DNA of 18,625 nucleotides from Eimeria necatrix (Eukaryota; Apicomplexa; Conoidasida; Eucoccidiorida; Eimeriidae): NCBI RefSeq assembly GCF_000499385.1, contig NW_013651744.1, positions 1,180 through 19,804 on the forward strand. Direction: 5' to 3'. Each line of letters begins with the position of its first letter. Position 1 is the stretch's first letter. A model generated the notes under the pieces. It was not told the DNA's origin. It was given only the letters and a program-made list of their open reading frames with translations, and made no database searches. A program made the position numbers and the translations under genes. Shown one piece after another: positions 1-9,778 of the stretch.

Positions 1-1564
1 CAGTCAACATCAACCGCAGCAAACAACCGCTGCAGGAGAGTAATGCTGAGCTTCAACAGCAACAAAAAGCCACACACTGGCTACAGACGTATATGCGCAC
101 CCAATGTGTACGCATCTGTTCATTGGCAAGCTGTTTGACTAAATAGTTCGCAGCTAAAAGCTCACAGTGTTCTGACGCATTAGCTGCACACCACATCGTG
201 CACTGTGCGCTTGAAGCCTTGCGTAGACCAACAGCGCTTGTGCAGAGACACTGTCACCAGCCTGCCGCGCCATGAAAAATAAAACGATTAGTCATGTCCA
301 TTAGTAAAAGCTGCTCTTGACGCAAGTGGCAAACACTTTATCGAGGCCCCTTCTTGAACATGCAGTGTTACTGAATCGGCACTGTAGTTCATCGGGCGCT
401 TTCCTGGGTTCGTATTTCTCTCTAGCTATTCTTATGCGCAGTCGTCAGGTCAGTGTGTAGGCGACCAAGCCCTTTGCCACTAGCACTGCCAACGAGCGTC
501 CGCAAAGCACAAAGCATAGCAGCTACAACAGCGGAGACGGTGGCTAGTCTAGCACAAGACTGCACACTTAAGCGGTGGCAGAAAGTAAAACCAGCAGGTA
601 AGGCGCTCTTCAACATATCTGCGTAGTTCAACATATCTGCGTAGCCACAGCATGATTGCTAGAAGGCTGTTTCTGGAATTGGAAGCTGCAAAACCGTCAC
701 GTGACAAATCTGTCGCGTGCCTACGTGCCTTTGCTTTCACCGCGCGATGTCAGACGTCGTTCACTCCACTCAACGTACTCGCATCAACCAGCTCACCGCC
801 ACAGCCACATGCTCTGCAACTGCGACAGAGCCATGTGGCGAGGATAGAGAGTCAGACCAAAGTCGAAGCCGAGGCTGCTTCCGTAACCCGACTTTTTGCT
901 ACAGAAGCAATTGTTCCCGCTCTATCTGTCACACGTTTGCGCGCTCGTGCGCACATTCTGCTTTCCCGTAGCACGAATAACGTACCGACCTGCTGCAGGC
1001 TACCTCAAGAACATGCACCACGAACCGTTTCCTTCCTCCAAGCCTGTGACTTCGAATTTAGCCTATCACGAGGCAGTTAGTCTACCCGATCAGGGAGCAG
1101 AGGTGCTGACCCTTCGTTTGTGTTTGCATTAAGCACAACACCTGACCTTCCGGCCTTTGCCAAACAACAGCAGTTCAGCAGCTCCGATTCACGCGCAACC
1201 CGTGTCCTTTAACAAAAAGAAAATAGCGCGGCGAAACATCTATGGCGCAGCGTCATTGCCAACACCAGCCACATTCGGCAAAAACACACATTAATACGAC
1301 CGGCTGACGTAAGGAAGATGCAAATATCCGTCGAAGCAAGGTGGCTACGAAAACGTCTGCTCACACAAATGCCAATATGTTCAACAGTGAACAACCTAAC
1401 ACACGATCTACGCAGTTTAGGCTCCAAGAACGCTTAAGCGAATTTCCACCACATGCAAAGGACTGCAGCTACGCTATTTCTCAGTAAGCTCTGGTAACGT
1501 GAAATAATTTCCACGAAGCCGCGAAGGCAACTACACTGACAGCGTGAAGCCATATTTCTGTTCC
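1..1564. repeat. Left satellite array, unit 1 (shortened)
   Basis: This is the first visible unit of a direct tandem array. It starts at the landmark CAGTCAACATCAACCGCAGC, which recurs with substitutions at 1565, 3565 and 5659. Shared blocks can be followed in order against the later units: the landmark block, a block around TTCATCGGGCGC (about 391), the block around GCCACATGCTCTGCA (about 804), and CAAGAACATGCACCACGAACC (about 1006). Identity to unit 2 is roughly three quarters by eye. Near 1275 about 435 bp present in units 2 and 3 are absent: AACACCA runs straight into the GGCAAAAACACAC block. The predicted frames inside it do not line up with frames in the other units, so I treat it as non-coding. 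The array very likely continues to the left of the window. Confidence 0.85.
609..644. repeat. 18-bp perfect tandem duplication inside unit 1
   Basis: TTCAACATATCTGCGTAG occurs twice head to tail (609-626 and 627-644). Unit 2 has a single corresponding copy near 2177-2193, so the duplication is private to unit 1 and arose after the units separated. Confidence 0.9.
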
Positions 1565-3564
1565 TCAGTCAACATCAACCGCAGCAAACAAAGGCTGCAG
1601 AGGAGCACTGCTAAGCTTCAACAGCAACAACATGCCACGCACTGGCTACAAAAATATGCGCGCCTCCACCATTTACACATCTTTTTGCAGGCACACTGTA
1701 TGATGGTACAGGTGGCAGCTAAAAGATCACAGCATTGTGACACATTAGCTGCACAAAACATCCTGCACTGTGCACTTTAAGCCCTATGCAAGTCAACAGC
1801 TCTTGAGCTGACACACTGTCACCAGCCTGCCTCGGCATAAAACGTGTAATTATTAGTCACGTGCACTATGTACGAAAATGTCCCGTGATGCAGGTAGTAA
1901 ACGCTTTACCGACGCTTCTGCTCGAACGCTTAATGTTATCGGATCGACTCTGCAGTTCATCGGGCGCTCTCCTGGGTTCGCGTTTTTCTCTCAAGCGCAG
2001 TTGTCAAGTCGGTGAGTAGCTGACCAACCTCTTTGCCACCAGCACTGCTAACGAGCCTCCTACTGCGCAAAGCATAGCAACTAACGTTACACAGCAGCGT
2101 AGTCGGTGGCTAGGCTAGCATACAAATGCACACTTGAACAGCGCCAAAAAGTGAAACCAGCATATTAGGCACTTCCCAACATATCTGCGTAGCCGCAGCA
2201 TGAAAGCTAGAAGGTTTCCTCTGCAATTCGAAACCACAAACGCTGCTGCGAAACCGTCACGTGACAAGTCGGTCTCGTGCCTACGTGACTTCGCGTTCAC
2301 CGCGCGGCGCTAAACGTCCGGGCTTCCACCCAACGTGCTAGCATCAGCCAGCTCACCACTACAGCCACATGCTCTGCAGCTCCGACAGAAGCATGCGACG
2401 AGGACGGACAGCCAGAAAAAATTTGACGCCGCGTCCTCCCCCGTATCCTGGTTGTTTGCCACAGAAGAAACTGTTCGCGCTATACTCGTCACATGATTCC
2501 GTGTTCGTCCGCACATTCTGCTTTCCCGTGGCACCAATAACGTACCGAACTGCTACAGACTACCTCAAGAACATGCACCACGAACCGTTTTCTTCCTTCA
2601 AGACTGTAACCTCGAATCTAACGTTGTCGAGGGGCCGCTCCAATCTACGGGTTCAGTGTACATGCGTGCTGACCCTCAGTTTGTGTTTGTATTAAGCACA
2701 ACACCTGACCCACGCACCTTTGCAGCTCAACAGTGGTTCGGCAGCGCTGATTTACGCGCAGCCTGTGTCCCTTGTCAAAAACAGCCCAGCGAAAATCTAC
2801 GGTGCCGCGTCATCACCAACACCAAATCCACATCCCTGCACGCGCCACTCGCACAGAAAACGCAAACAAAAAAATACCTCAAAGCTACTTCAAAGAGGTC
2901 ATGAAGCCCCACCCTCCAGATATTTCAAACATCAAACTCTACCGCTACGTGTGGCGCCACGTAACACGCATACCAACACCCCACGGCTCCCCAGACACAT
3001 CACACGCAGCGCAGCACGATAACATTCAGTGCTTCCTGCACTTTCCGTCCGCGTGTTGTCCACTCCAACCCACCAGCACTGATATGTCGGCAGCAGCTTT
3101 GCGTTATAGACTGTGTACTGCAAGCCGCATTTGTTTGTGCAAAATATATCTAAGCGACGTGCGAACGTTCTGCCAAGCAGCTTCCCGTCGCGATTCATTC
3201 GGGCCTTTGGTATGCTGCTTCAGGAGTTCAAGAGTGAAAAAAACAAGTTTGTGCTAGGCTCTTGCACCGTCGGCAAAAATACATATGATGAAGGCCGAGT
3301 GGCGCAACAACACATCCATCTGAAGCACATGGCAACAAACAAGACCCCAAAATGCTCTGGAGTCCAACTCACTGTCTGCGTCTTCTAATCAGCTCGCACG
3401 CTCAAGAAGGTTCTCATTAAAAGCAAAAAACACGAAGCTACGGAGCTGTCTCATGTTAACAGAACTCAGGAGCTCCGAGAGCTCGAGTTTTGGTAACATG
3501 AGACAGTTCCCACAAGGCAGCGAGAACCACTACACTAACAGTGCGAAGCCATGGTTCTCGTCCT
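1565..3564. repeat. Left satellite array, unit 2 (near full length, about 2.0 kb)
   Basis: This is the most complete unit, 2000 bp between landmarks. It keeps the blocks lost from unit 1 (about 2833-3268) and from unit 3 (about 2082-2255), so it is the best reference for the ancestral repeat. Its second half (2660-3280) aligns collinearly with 4760-5370 of unit 3; shared words include ACGGTGCCGCGTCATCAC. A 161-codon ORF at 2772-3257 exists here, but the homologous stretch of unit 3 has stops and frame changes, which argues against coding. Close to the right end the unit carries a 65-bp quasi-palindrome not seen in the other units. Confidence 0.85.
3444..3508. repeat. Quasi-palindrome (hairpin-forming) in unit 2
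   Basis: The arm CTGTCTCATGTTA (3446-3458) is the exact reverse complement of TAACATGAGACAG (3494-3506). Complementarity continues inward with few mismatches through AACTC/GAGTT and two GAGCTC hexamers flanking a very short centre near 3475. The right arm aligns with ordinary unit sequence in unit 1 (about 1486-1515, CTCTGGTAACGTGAAATAAT), whereas the left arm does not match the corresponding satellite sequence. The left arm therefore looks like an inverted copy of the native right arm. It could form a stem of about 30 bp when single-stranded. Confidence 0.85.
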
Positions 3565-3624
3565 CAGTCAACAGTAAACACAGCAAGCAGTCGCTGCAGA
3601 AGTGCACTGCTGAGCTTCAGCAGT

Positions 3625-3923
3625 ATTCACTGCGTGACGACAGACGTACTGGCTTCCACCCAACGTACTCACATCAGCTAGCTCACCATCATAGCCACAT
3701 GCTCTGCACCTCTGACAGAGCCAGGCGACGAGGATAGACAGTAAGACAAAATTTGACGCCGAGTTCTCCCCCGTAACCCGGTCGTTTGCCATGAAAGCGA
3801 CTATTCGCGCTCTATTCGTCACACGCCTGCTCGTTCGTCCGCACATTCTGCGTTTCTCCGCTACCAATTACGTACCGAACTATCGCTTTTCATCTCAAGA
3901 ACATGCACCACGAACCGCTTTCT
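3625..3923. repeat. 299-bp perfect duplicate, inserted copy
   Basis: This segment is identical by eye to 4392-4690. Its left flank (GAGCTTCAGCAG) and right flank (ACACACTGACTAG) are adjacent parts of the landmark block in other units, separated there only by about a dozen bases. This copy is therefore the inserted one and 4392-4690 is the resident. Both copies encode the same accidental minus-strand open frame. Confidence 0.9.
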
Positions 3924-4391
3924 ACACACTGACTAGTGCAGTTCGCGCACCTCCAGAGTGCACCGTGTGGAGTTAAATGACGCCACTCGTCACACACCTA
4001 AGACGCGTAACACATCCTGCACTGCGCGCTTGAATTCTTGCGCGAGCCAACAGCTCTTCTGCTGACACACTGTCGACAGCTTGCCGCGACATAAAACGTG
4101 TCCTCATTAGTCACGTGCATAATGTACGGAAATGGCCCTTAATGCAAGTAGTAAACACTTTGCTGATGCCTCTGCTCGAACATCCACTAATAATCAATCG
4201 ACGCTCCAGTTCATCGGGCGCCCTCCTGGGTTCTTGTTTATTTCTAGCCATTTTCAAGCAGAGCCGTCAAGTTGTGTGTGTAGCTGACCAAGCTCTTTGC
4301 CACCAGCAATGCTCACGAGCGTGAGCGTCCTACTGCGCAAAGCTTAGCAACCGTCATGTGAGAAATTTCTCTCATGCCTACGCGCCTTCGC

Positions 4392-4690
4392 ATTCACTGC
4401 GTGACGACAGACGTACTGGCTTCCACCCAACGTACTCACATCAGCTAGCTCACCATCATAGCCACATGCTCTGCACCTCTGACAGAGCCAGGCGACGAGG
4501 ATAGACAGTAAGACAAAATTTGACGCCGAGTTCTCCCCCGTAACCCGGTCGTTTGCCATGAAAGCGACTATTCGCGCTCTATTCGTCACACGCCTGCTCG
4601 TTCGTCCGCACATTCTGCGTTTCTCCGCTACCAATTACGTACCGAACTATCGCTTTTCATCTCAAGAACATGCACCACGAACCGCTTTCT
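4392..4690. repeat. 299-bp perfect duplicate, resident copy
   Basis: This is the donor position of the 299-bp duplicate. It lies in the expected order for a unit: it is preceded by the CGTCATGTGAG block and followed by material matching units 1 and 2 (compare about 740-1040 and 2310-2610). Identity to units 1 and 2 is far below the 100% shared with 3625-3923. Confidence 0.9.
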
Positions 4691-5658
4691 TCTGTCCCGC
4701 AGTATGGCCTCGGATTTAGAGTATGTGACGAAGCCACTCCTTTCTACGCGTTTAGTCTGCAGACGCGCCGACCCTCAGTTTGTGTCTGCATTCAGCGAAT
4801 CACCTGACCCACGCACCTCTGCAACTCAATAGCTGTTCAGCAGCACTGATTCACGCGCAGCCTGTCTCGAAAGAAACGGCCCGCCGAAATTTACGGTGCC
4901 GCGTCATCACAAACACAAAAAGCACGCCCCCCGCACGTGCCACTGCAGGAAAACATGACAACGCAAACAAAACAGCGCCTCAGAAGTATTTCAAAGAGCT
5001 CATGTAGCCTCGTCCTCCAGCTAGCTCTAACATCAAACTCTACTTCTACGCGTGGAGCCACGCAGCACGCAGACCAACACCTCTCGTCTTTTCCAGAAAC
5101 ATCAAACGCAGCGCGACACAACAACACTCAGCTCTTTCTGCGCTTTTCGTCCGCGTGATGTGCACTCCAACATACCAGCACTGGCATGCCGCCAGTCGCT
5201 TTCGCAATATGCACTGTGTACCGCAAGCCATGTGCTTGTGTGCAATATGATTCTAAGGAACGTACGGACAAGCTGCCGAGGCGCCTCCCGGTCCGCTCAG
5301 ACCTTTGGTTAAGTCGCTTTGGGAATTCAATATTGAAAAATACAAGTTTGCGCTTGGCTCGCGCAAATCCGGCAAAAACACACACACGGCAAATGGCTGA
5401 CGTAAAAAAGATGAAAACATCCACCGAAGGGACGCGACGACGAACAAGGCCGGCTACGCGACTGCTAATCTGCCCAGCACGCTGCAGTTTGACCCACGAA
5501 CTACGCATTCAAGTCAGCAAGCATCTCAAGCAAGCTACCATCATATGCAACGCATATGCAGCCATCACATTTATCTCTAAGCTCTGGCAGCGGGAAACGG
5601 TTGCCGCAAAGCCGCGAAAGCCGCCACACTAACAACGTTAAGCCCTCGTTCTCATGTC

Positions 5659-5950
5659 CAGTCAACACTAAGCACAGCAAACAGCCGATGCAGGAGTGCA
5701 TTGCTATGCTCTAACAGTAACAAGAAAAGCCACGCACTGTCTAGTGCAGTTCGCGCACCTGCAACATGCTTTGTGTGCAGTTAAATGACGGCACTCGTCT
5801 TACACCTAGGTTGCACAGGACCTCCTGTACTGCGTACTTGAGCCCTTGCGCAAGCCAATAGCCCTTGTGCCGACACACTCTCAGCAGCTTGTCGCGCCAT
5901 GAAGTATTCAATGATTGGTCATGTACACCACGTACGGGAAATTTTCTTTA
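5659..5950. repeat. Left satellite array, unit 4 fragment and array edge
   Basis: The landmark returns at 5659 (CAGTCAACACTAAGCACAGC). The following 290 bp match 3924-4135 of unit 3, including CTAGTGCAGTTCGCGCACCT and a shared GTACGG(G)AAAT near 5933. Similarity then stops. The TTCATCGGGCGC block expected next is absent, so the array ends or is broken near 5950. Confidence 0.75.
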
Positions 5951-6153
5951 TGATGAGCGCAGCTTTGCGCTGCGAGCTGGGACATCGCGAATGCGAGGTA
6001 CCACTTCGTGTTTCAAGTTGATGCTTTTTGGAACATTGGTATTCATGTGAATGTGGCATAAGCTCTTCCGCGCAAGCTAGCGGGTAACATGTTTAGCTTG
6101 GAGCCTTGAGGTACTTTCCAAGGTTTCACACAAACGCGCAGCGCATGCAACAG
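5951..6153. other. Array edge to TRAF-like relic, nothing recognised
   Basis: About 200 bp just outside the left array. It has a small hairpin, AGCGCAGCTTTGCGCT, near 5958, and no open frame that looks like protein. Confidence 0.5.
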
Positions 6154-6372
6154 TTATCCCCCCCAGCCGAGCTGTCGCTTCCTAGGTCTATATTTGCTGC
6201 ACAGGGAAACAGATGACTGACATTTTTTCAGGTGATCCTTCAGGTGAACAAGCAGTTGGCCGCCAATATTGCTGACGTGCGTTCTCGTGTGAAAGGCGCA
6301 GCAGTTTGACTCATATGGGGGACAAATCGATAATTTTATACGCTGACATTTAGCGTCCACTGCGCGGTGCAA
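6154..6372 (-). pseudogene. Possible decayed TRAF-type zinc finger fragment
   Basis: A 72-codon frame on the minus strand contains, in order, a Tyr, a Cys pair followed by AFHT (about 6289-6317), GGQLL, then DHLKKC (about 6220). The spacing resembles the TRAF-type zinc finger layout in which a Cys/His pair, a Cys pair next to Gly, and an HL...C motif follow one another. Positions where that family would carry Cys before the Gly pair are His and Ile here, so a functional finger is unlikely. No flanking RING or MATH domain is visible and the satellite array edge lies 200 bp away. TRAF-like families are large in several arthropods, which fits a pseudogene fragment. The alternative is a chance resemblance in non-coding DNA. 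Confidence 0.28.
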
Positions 6373-6389
6373 CTCTTAAGGAGAATTGT

Positions 6390-6594
6390 AGTGTACAGGG
6401 TGTTATCCGAGATAAGTTCAAACGGTACGGAAGCACACCACAGGAAAGTTGTTGGACGGAGTCTGCTACAGATGGGACCTCGCGTGTCGCTGCGTGGTCC
6501 TTTTCAATGCACTTGCATCTGGTGCCCCTTCAAAATACTGTCCTATTGTTGGTGTAGATTGCCGACTTCTTTGGCCACATCGTTTGTCGAGAAC
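6390..6594. repeat. 205-bp perfect tandem duplication, copy 1
   Basis: The segment from A-GTGTACAGGGTGTTATCC to TTTGTCGAGAAC is repeated exactly and immediately downstream. The unit length is not a multiple of three, so a frame entering copy 1 leaves it shifted. This is why two overlapping plus-strand frames of about 130 codons (6367-6762 and 6449-6853) appear here. I see no known protein in either frame. Confidence 0.95.
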
Positions 6595-6799
6595 AGTGTA
6601 CAGGGTGTTATCCGAGATAAGTTCAAACGGTACGGAAGCACACCACAGGAAAGTTGTTGGACGGAGTCTGCTACAGATGGGACCTCGCGTGTCGCTGCGT
6701 GGTCCTTTTCAATGCACTTGCATCTGGTGCCCCTTCAAAATACTGTCCTATTGTTGGTGTAGATTGCCGACTTCTTTGGCCACATCGTTTGTCGAGAAC
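6595..6799. repeat. 205-bp perfect tandem duplication, copy 2
   Basis: Identical by eye to 6390-6594. The first mismatch after the repeat is at 6800. The CAGGGTGTT near the start recalls the ends of some arthropod Tc1/mariner-like or MITE elements, but no matching inverted terminus (AACACCCTG) is visible nearby, so an element identity is not supported. Confidence 0.95.
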
Positions 6800-8849
6800 C
6801 ACGAGCCAGCGATAACGTGGGCGCTTGCCCCTGTTAAAGTGGAATATTCATGAGCCCTGATGCATCAAGACCTGCAAACAAGTCAACCCACGCTACGTGC
6901 GTGTGTTGTTTCCAACTAGGAGCCAAAATAGTATAGGGTCCAGCGCAGTAAAGTCCTCCAAGAGAGATACACAGCCATATGCATCTCTGGCAGCTTAGAA
7001 CATTCAGTGAAAACCACAACCTGCGCAAGCTTTTTTAGCTCCAAAACTGTCAGCAAACGCACGATCTTTATACATTTCTTAGCATATTTCGATGCTTGTC
7101 AGTGCCAACAGTTGTCGTTCTTCACTCCCCCGACAGTATGAGCAACTCAATGCCAATCACCCAAGTCCATGGTTTCCAGAAAAAGTGACGTCTTCATCGA
7201 CTTGTTGCGAAACGTCAAATGTATCACTAATAATGTCGGGTTGGAGACCAGAACGTAACATGGTCGGAACGCGTTGCTCTCCTGAAGGCTCCATGCATAA
7301 GATGGGTTCGACCGCATAACGTAGGTCTTGCGAACACCCCACCTAGGCGCATCTCTCCTTCAGTTATTTCTCAGTGCTAATGCATGAAAGCAAAGACCAA
7401 AAGAACAAATCCACCAAAGTTGTACTACCGCATGCTAATTTAGGGGTTTGTTGCTACTCAGCAGTTCACTCCTGCGCCAATGAGCCAAGCTTATGTTGGC
7501 GTCTAGAGACTTTGTCTGTCGAACGGCGTAAAGCAAATTACAATATGATTCAAAAATTGAAGCACGCGATGCTTGCACGGCAGAACAGATATGCTTCGTA
7601 CTCAACTGCCGGTTTATTTTTCGAGGAGGGTGCCAATTCTCCGCTAGGACAATGCCATTCTGCAACTACTGTGCAGTAAACGCGTCACATGCATGCGAAC
7701 CGACCAGGAGGCTCTGTGGTCGATTCGGAAGCCAGGCTTTGAGGATCGAGGATTGGACAGTCGAAAACGCCTTACTTTTCATAACAGTCCGTCCACAGGT
7801 TGTGACGGACAAGTACCGTAGCAAAATGCGAGTACTTTCATTTTGACATTTCACTGTCACCCAATTGAGGATATGAACAGAGGCTACAAACAGACGCCAC
7901 AATTATGCTCGCATTTTTATTTATATGCAGAAACAGGGGCAAGCGCATCCCAGCATTCTCATATTAGTTGCGTTACACTGTCCTAAATACAATGGCGAGA
8001 GAGTCAACAGCTTCAGCTGGAAATGCTAAGAATCTACTTTTCAGTTGCCTGCGCTTCATTGCGCATACACTTCAGCGCGTATGCACACTCCATCAAGGCT
8101 ACGGACAATTTGGTGCAAACTCGATAGTACAGCGGACGAACGCGAAGCGACACACCCCATTAAATAACTGAGCACATACGCGGACTTTCCCAAACGACCC
8201 GCCTTACCCAAAATGTTCCCTGATGCTGACCAACCTCTAGATATCATACTGGTCAAAAGCCACCGCCAAAACCTTTCAACTCCTACAAACGAAAGATCAA
8301 AAGGCTAGCCACCCACACCAAGGCACAAAAGAGAAGCAAGCACTTCAATTGCCTTCCTTCCTACAACTTTGAACACTCGCAGCTCTCTTTTCGAAGCTGT
8401 GTTCATCTTTCCTTCACAGTTGTAGACTGTAGGTCTCACTACCGATCCTGCCGCTGCTCTGGTCGGGCAGCAGGTCTCAAGCGCACACAGCTTTGTGCTC
8501 TGCGTGTACCTGTGGCAGATAATCCTACGTTTCTCAAGCAAAATTCGAGTCGCCTACAGTCAAGGGAATTTGCATATTAATTTGTCGAAATTGTCCCCGA
8601 ATGATGTGGACGAGCGTTCAAGAACTCAAAAGTAGCATCCCAGGCCTCTTAGTGTTTATTTAAAACAATACAGTCAGCCACTTCTTGATGCCACATGGTT
8701 GTGAACAAGTTTACAGAGGAAACAGCTGCCTTTTGCGTACAGCGTTAAAAACGTAGTCGATGTAGTTCTGAAGAATTACTGCTTGTGTCTTTGCACCGAA
8801 ATTTTATGTATCCTAGCTTCTTCGACGTGCCGTCAATTCGTATCTCATT
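6800..8849. other. Low-copy stretch, no supported gene
   Basis: About 2 kb with only short frames on both strands (up to 101 codons, 7374-7679 plus strand). None shows a recognisable domain, and frames of similar length overlap on the opposite strand. No RNA gene, long inverted repeat or microsatellite was seen. Confidence 0.5.
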
Positions 8850-9074
8850 CTAAATGCTGGGCAAAAATTTAAGCCGCTCACAAACTGAGACATTTCTCCG
8901 TAGGAAAAATGCTCTAACTGGTCCCTTAGCTTTTGTCTGGCATCCCGAGAGCACTTTGGCAGTATAATGCCATATTAAGACAGACAAGTGCCAGTAAGCG
9001 CACGGCTTGTGTAACTGGCTGCACTCATTAGCTTTGAAAGCTTCGCACTCACGACAAGCTGGATTTGGTTGCAT
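8850..9074 (-). pseudogene. Protein-like minus-strand fragment, Cys-rich N-terminal part
   Basis: A 74-codon frame opens with a Cys-rich stretch containing ACRECEAF and then CSQLHKPCAYWH. It lies downstream of, and on the same strand as, the longer broken frames at 9263-10158, so it could be the tail of the same relic. It is not recognised and is too short to assign. It may equally be a chance frame. Confidence 0.15.
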
Positions 9075-9262
9075 GCTGCTAACAGTTGAAGTTCAGCTGT
9101 ACTACCCGGTTCGGAATTTCCATGCAAGCAATGCTGTGCATGAAGGGTCTGCCGCAGATTCCGATGCTTCCCGTGGCTTCCTATACCTCGAAAAGCTGCC
9201 TTGAACGTCTATACTGCTCTCCACACTCCTGCATAGGCACAAATAGGGTAATGATCCGAGCG

Positions 9263-9767
9263 CTATTTATACTCTCCATGCAGGCATGCCGAACGAGGAG
9301 CACAAAGGCCTTTCTGCTTGTAGTTGTGACGCAGAAAAATGGGAACGCTCTCAGACGGATGAAAATGATCTTGGCTGCAAATTACAACTTCAGCATTTGT
9401 GTCAGTGAGATTCCTTTCCATTAGGCATGCGAGCTTGCTCTGCAAACGCCTACAAGCTGACAGGTTGCAGATGAAATATTTTCGATCCAGATATTCGTGT
9501 GAAGCAAACTGAACAAATACATACAGAAAGGCACCTGCAAAAGTGTCTGTCCACAGAGATAGTAACCCATGGTACTCTGGCTTGGATCGTTGTTCGACAC
9601 GTCGAGATGCATTGCAGCAACCAACGGGGTGCATATTTGCTGGCACGGACGGATGTAAACGTGTTCCGCAGAACCACGATGCTGCTAGTCTCCATTCAAA
9701 CAACTCACGAGCAGCCTCCTGGCCAAACAATTTCGCCACTTCTCTATGAAATATTTCACGTATAATC
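9263..9767 (-). pseudogene. Longest minus-strand open frame in the middle region, unidentified
   Basis: About 167 codons are open between stops. The first in-frame ATG is internal, at 9632-9634 on the plus-strand numbering, so a eukaryotic ORF starting there would be only about 123 residues; the longer frame needs a non-ATG start or a splice junction. Composition is protein-like (mixed charged and aromatic residues; a segment with REVAKLFGQEAARELFEW reads as amphipathic helix), and the C-terminal part contains HFHPSESVPIFLRHNYKQKG. No catalytic motif is recognised. The next frame upstream, 9779-10003, is in the same phase and separated from it only by a few stop codons, which suggests one decayed coding sequence. 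Confidence 0.25.
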
Positions 9768-9778
9768 TGTTATGAAAA

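Larger units (their letters stand above)
3565..5658. repeat. Left satellite array, unit 3 (rearranged)
   Basis: This unit spans 2094 bp between landmarks, but its internal order is disturbed. After about 60 bp of landmark block, a 299-bp stretch identical to 4392-4690 is inserted (3625-3923). The unit then resumes with its normal second block (about 3924-4345). Near 4350 about 175 bp found in units 1 and 2 are missing: AGCTTAGCAAC joins directly to CGTCATGTGAG. From 4760 to 5650 the unit is collinear with unit 2. The ORFs here (for example 148 codons at 5186-5632 on the plus strand and 126 codons at 5128-5508 on the minus strand) overlap each other and are not preserved in unit 2. Confidence 0.85.

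Noticed and set aside
2772..3257. 161-codon plus-strand ORF in unit 2
   Set aside because: The homologous stretch of unit 3 (about 4860-5340) is broken by stops and frame shifts, so there is no sign of selection for coding.
3568..4634. Two near-identical minus-strand proteins (99 and 96 codons) suggesting a gene family
   Set aside because: The identity is fully explained by the 299-bp DNA duplication, and units 1 and 2 do not preserve the frame.
5128..5632. Overlapping 148- and 126-codon ORFs on opposite strands
   Set aside because: They sit in satellite unit 3, overlap each other, and have no counterpart in unit 2.
1..5950. CRISPR-like or phage-like repeat arrangement
   Set aside because: The repeats are kilobase-scale and diverged, without short conserved repeats and unique spacers, and there are no cas-like genes.
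6367..6853. Two plus-strand ORFs of about 130 codons sharing peptides
   Set aside because: They are a by-product of the 205-bp exact duplication, whose length is not a multiple of three; no known domain is present.
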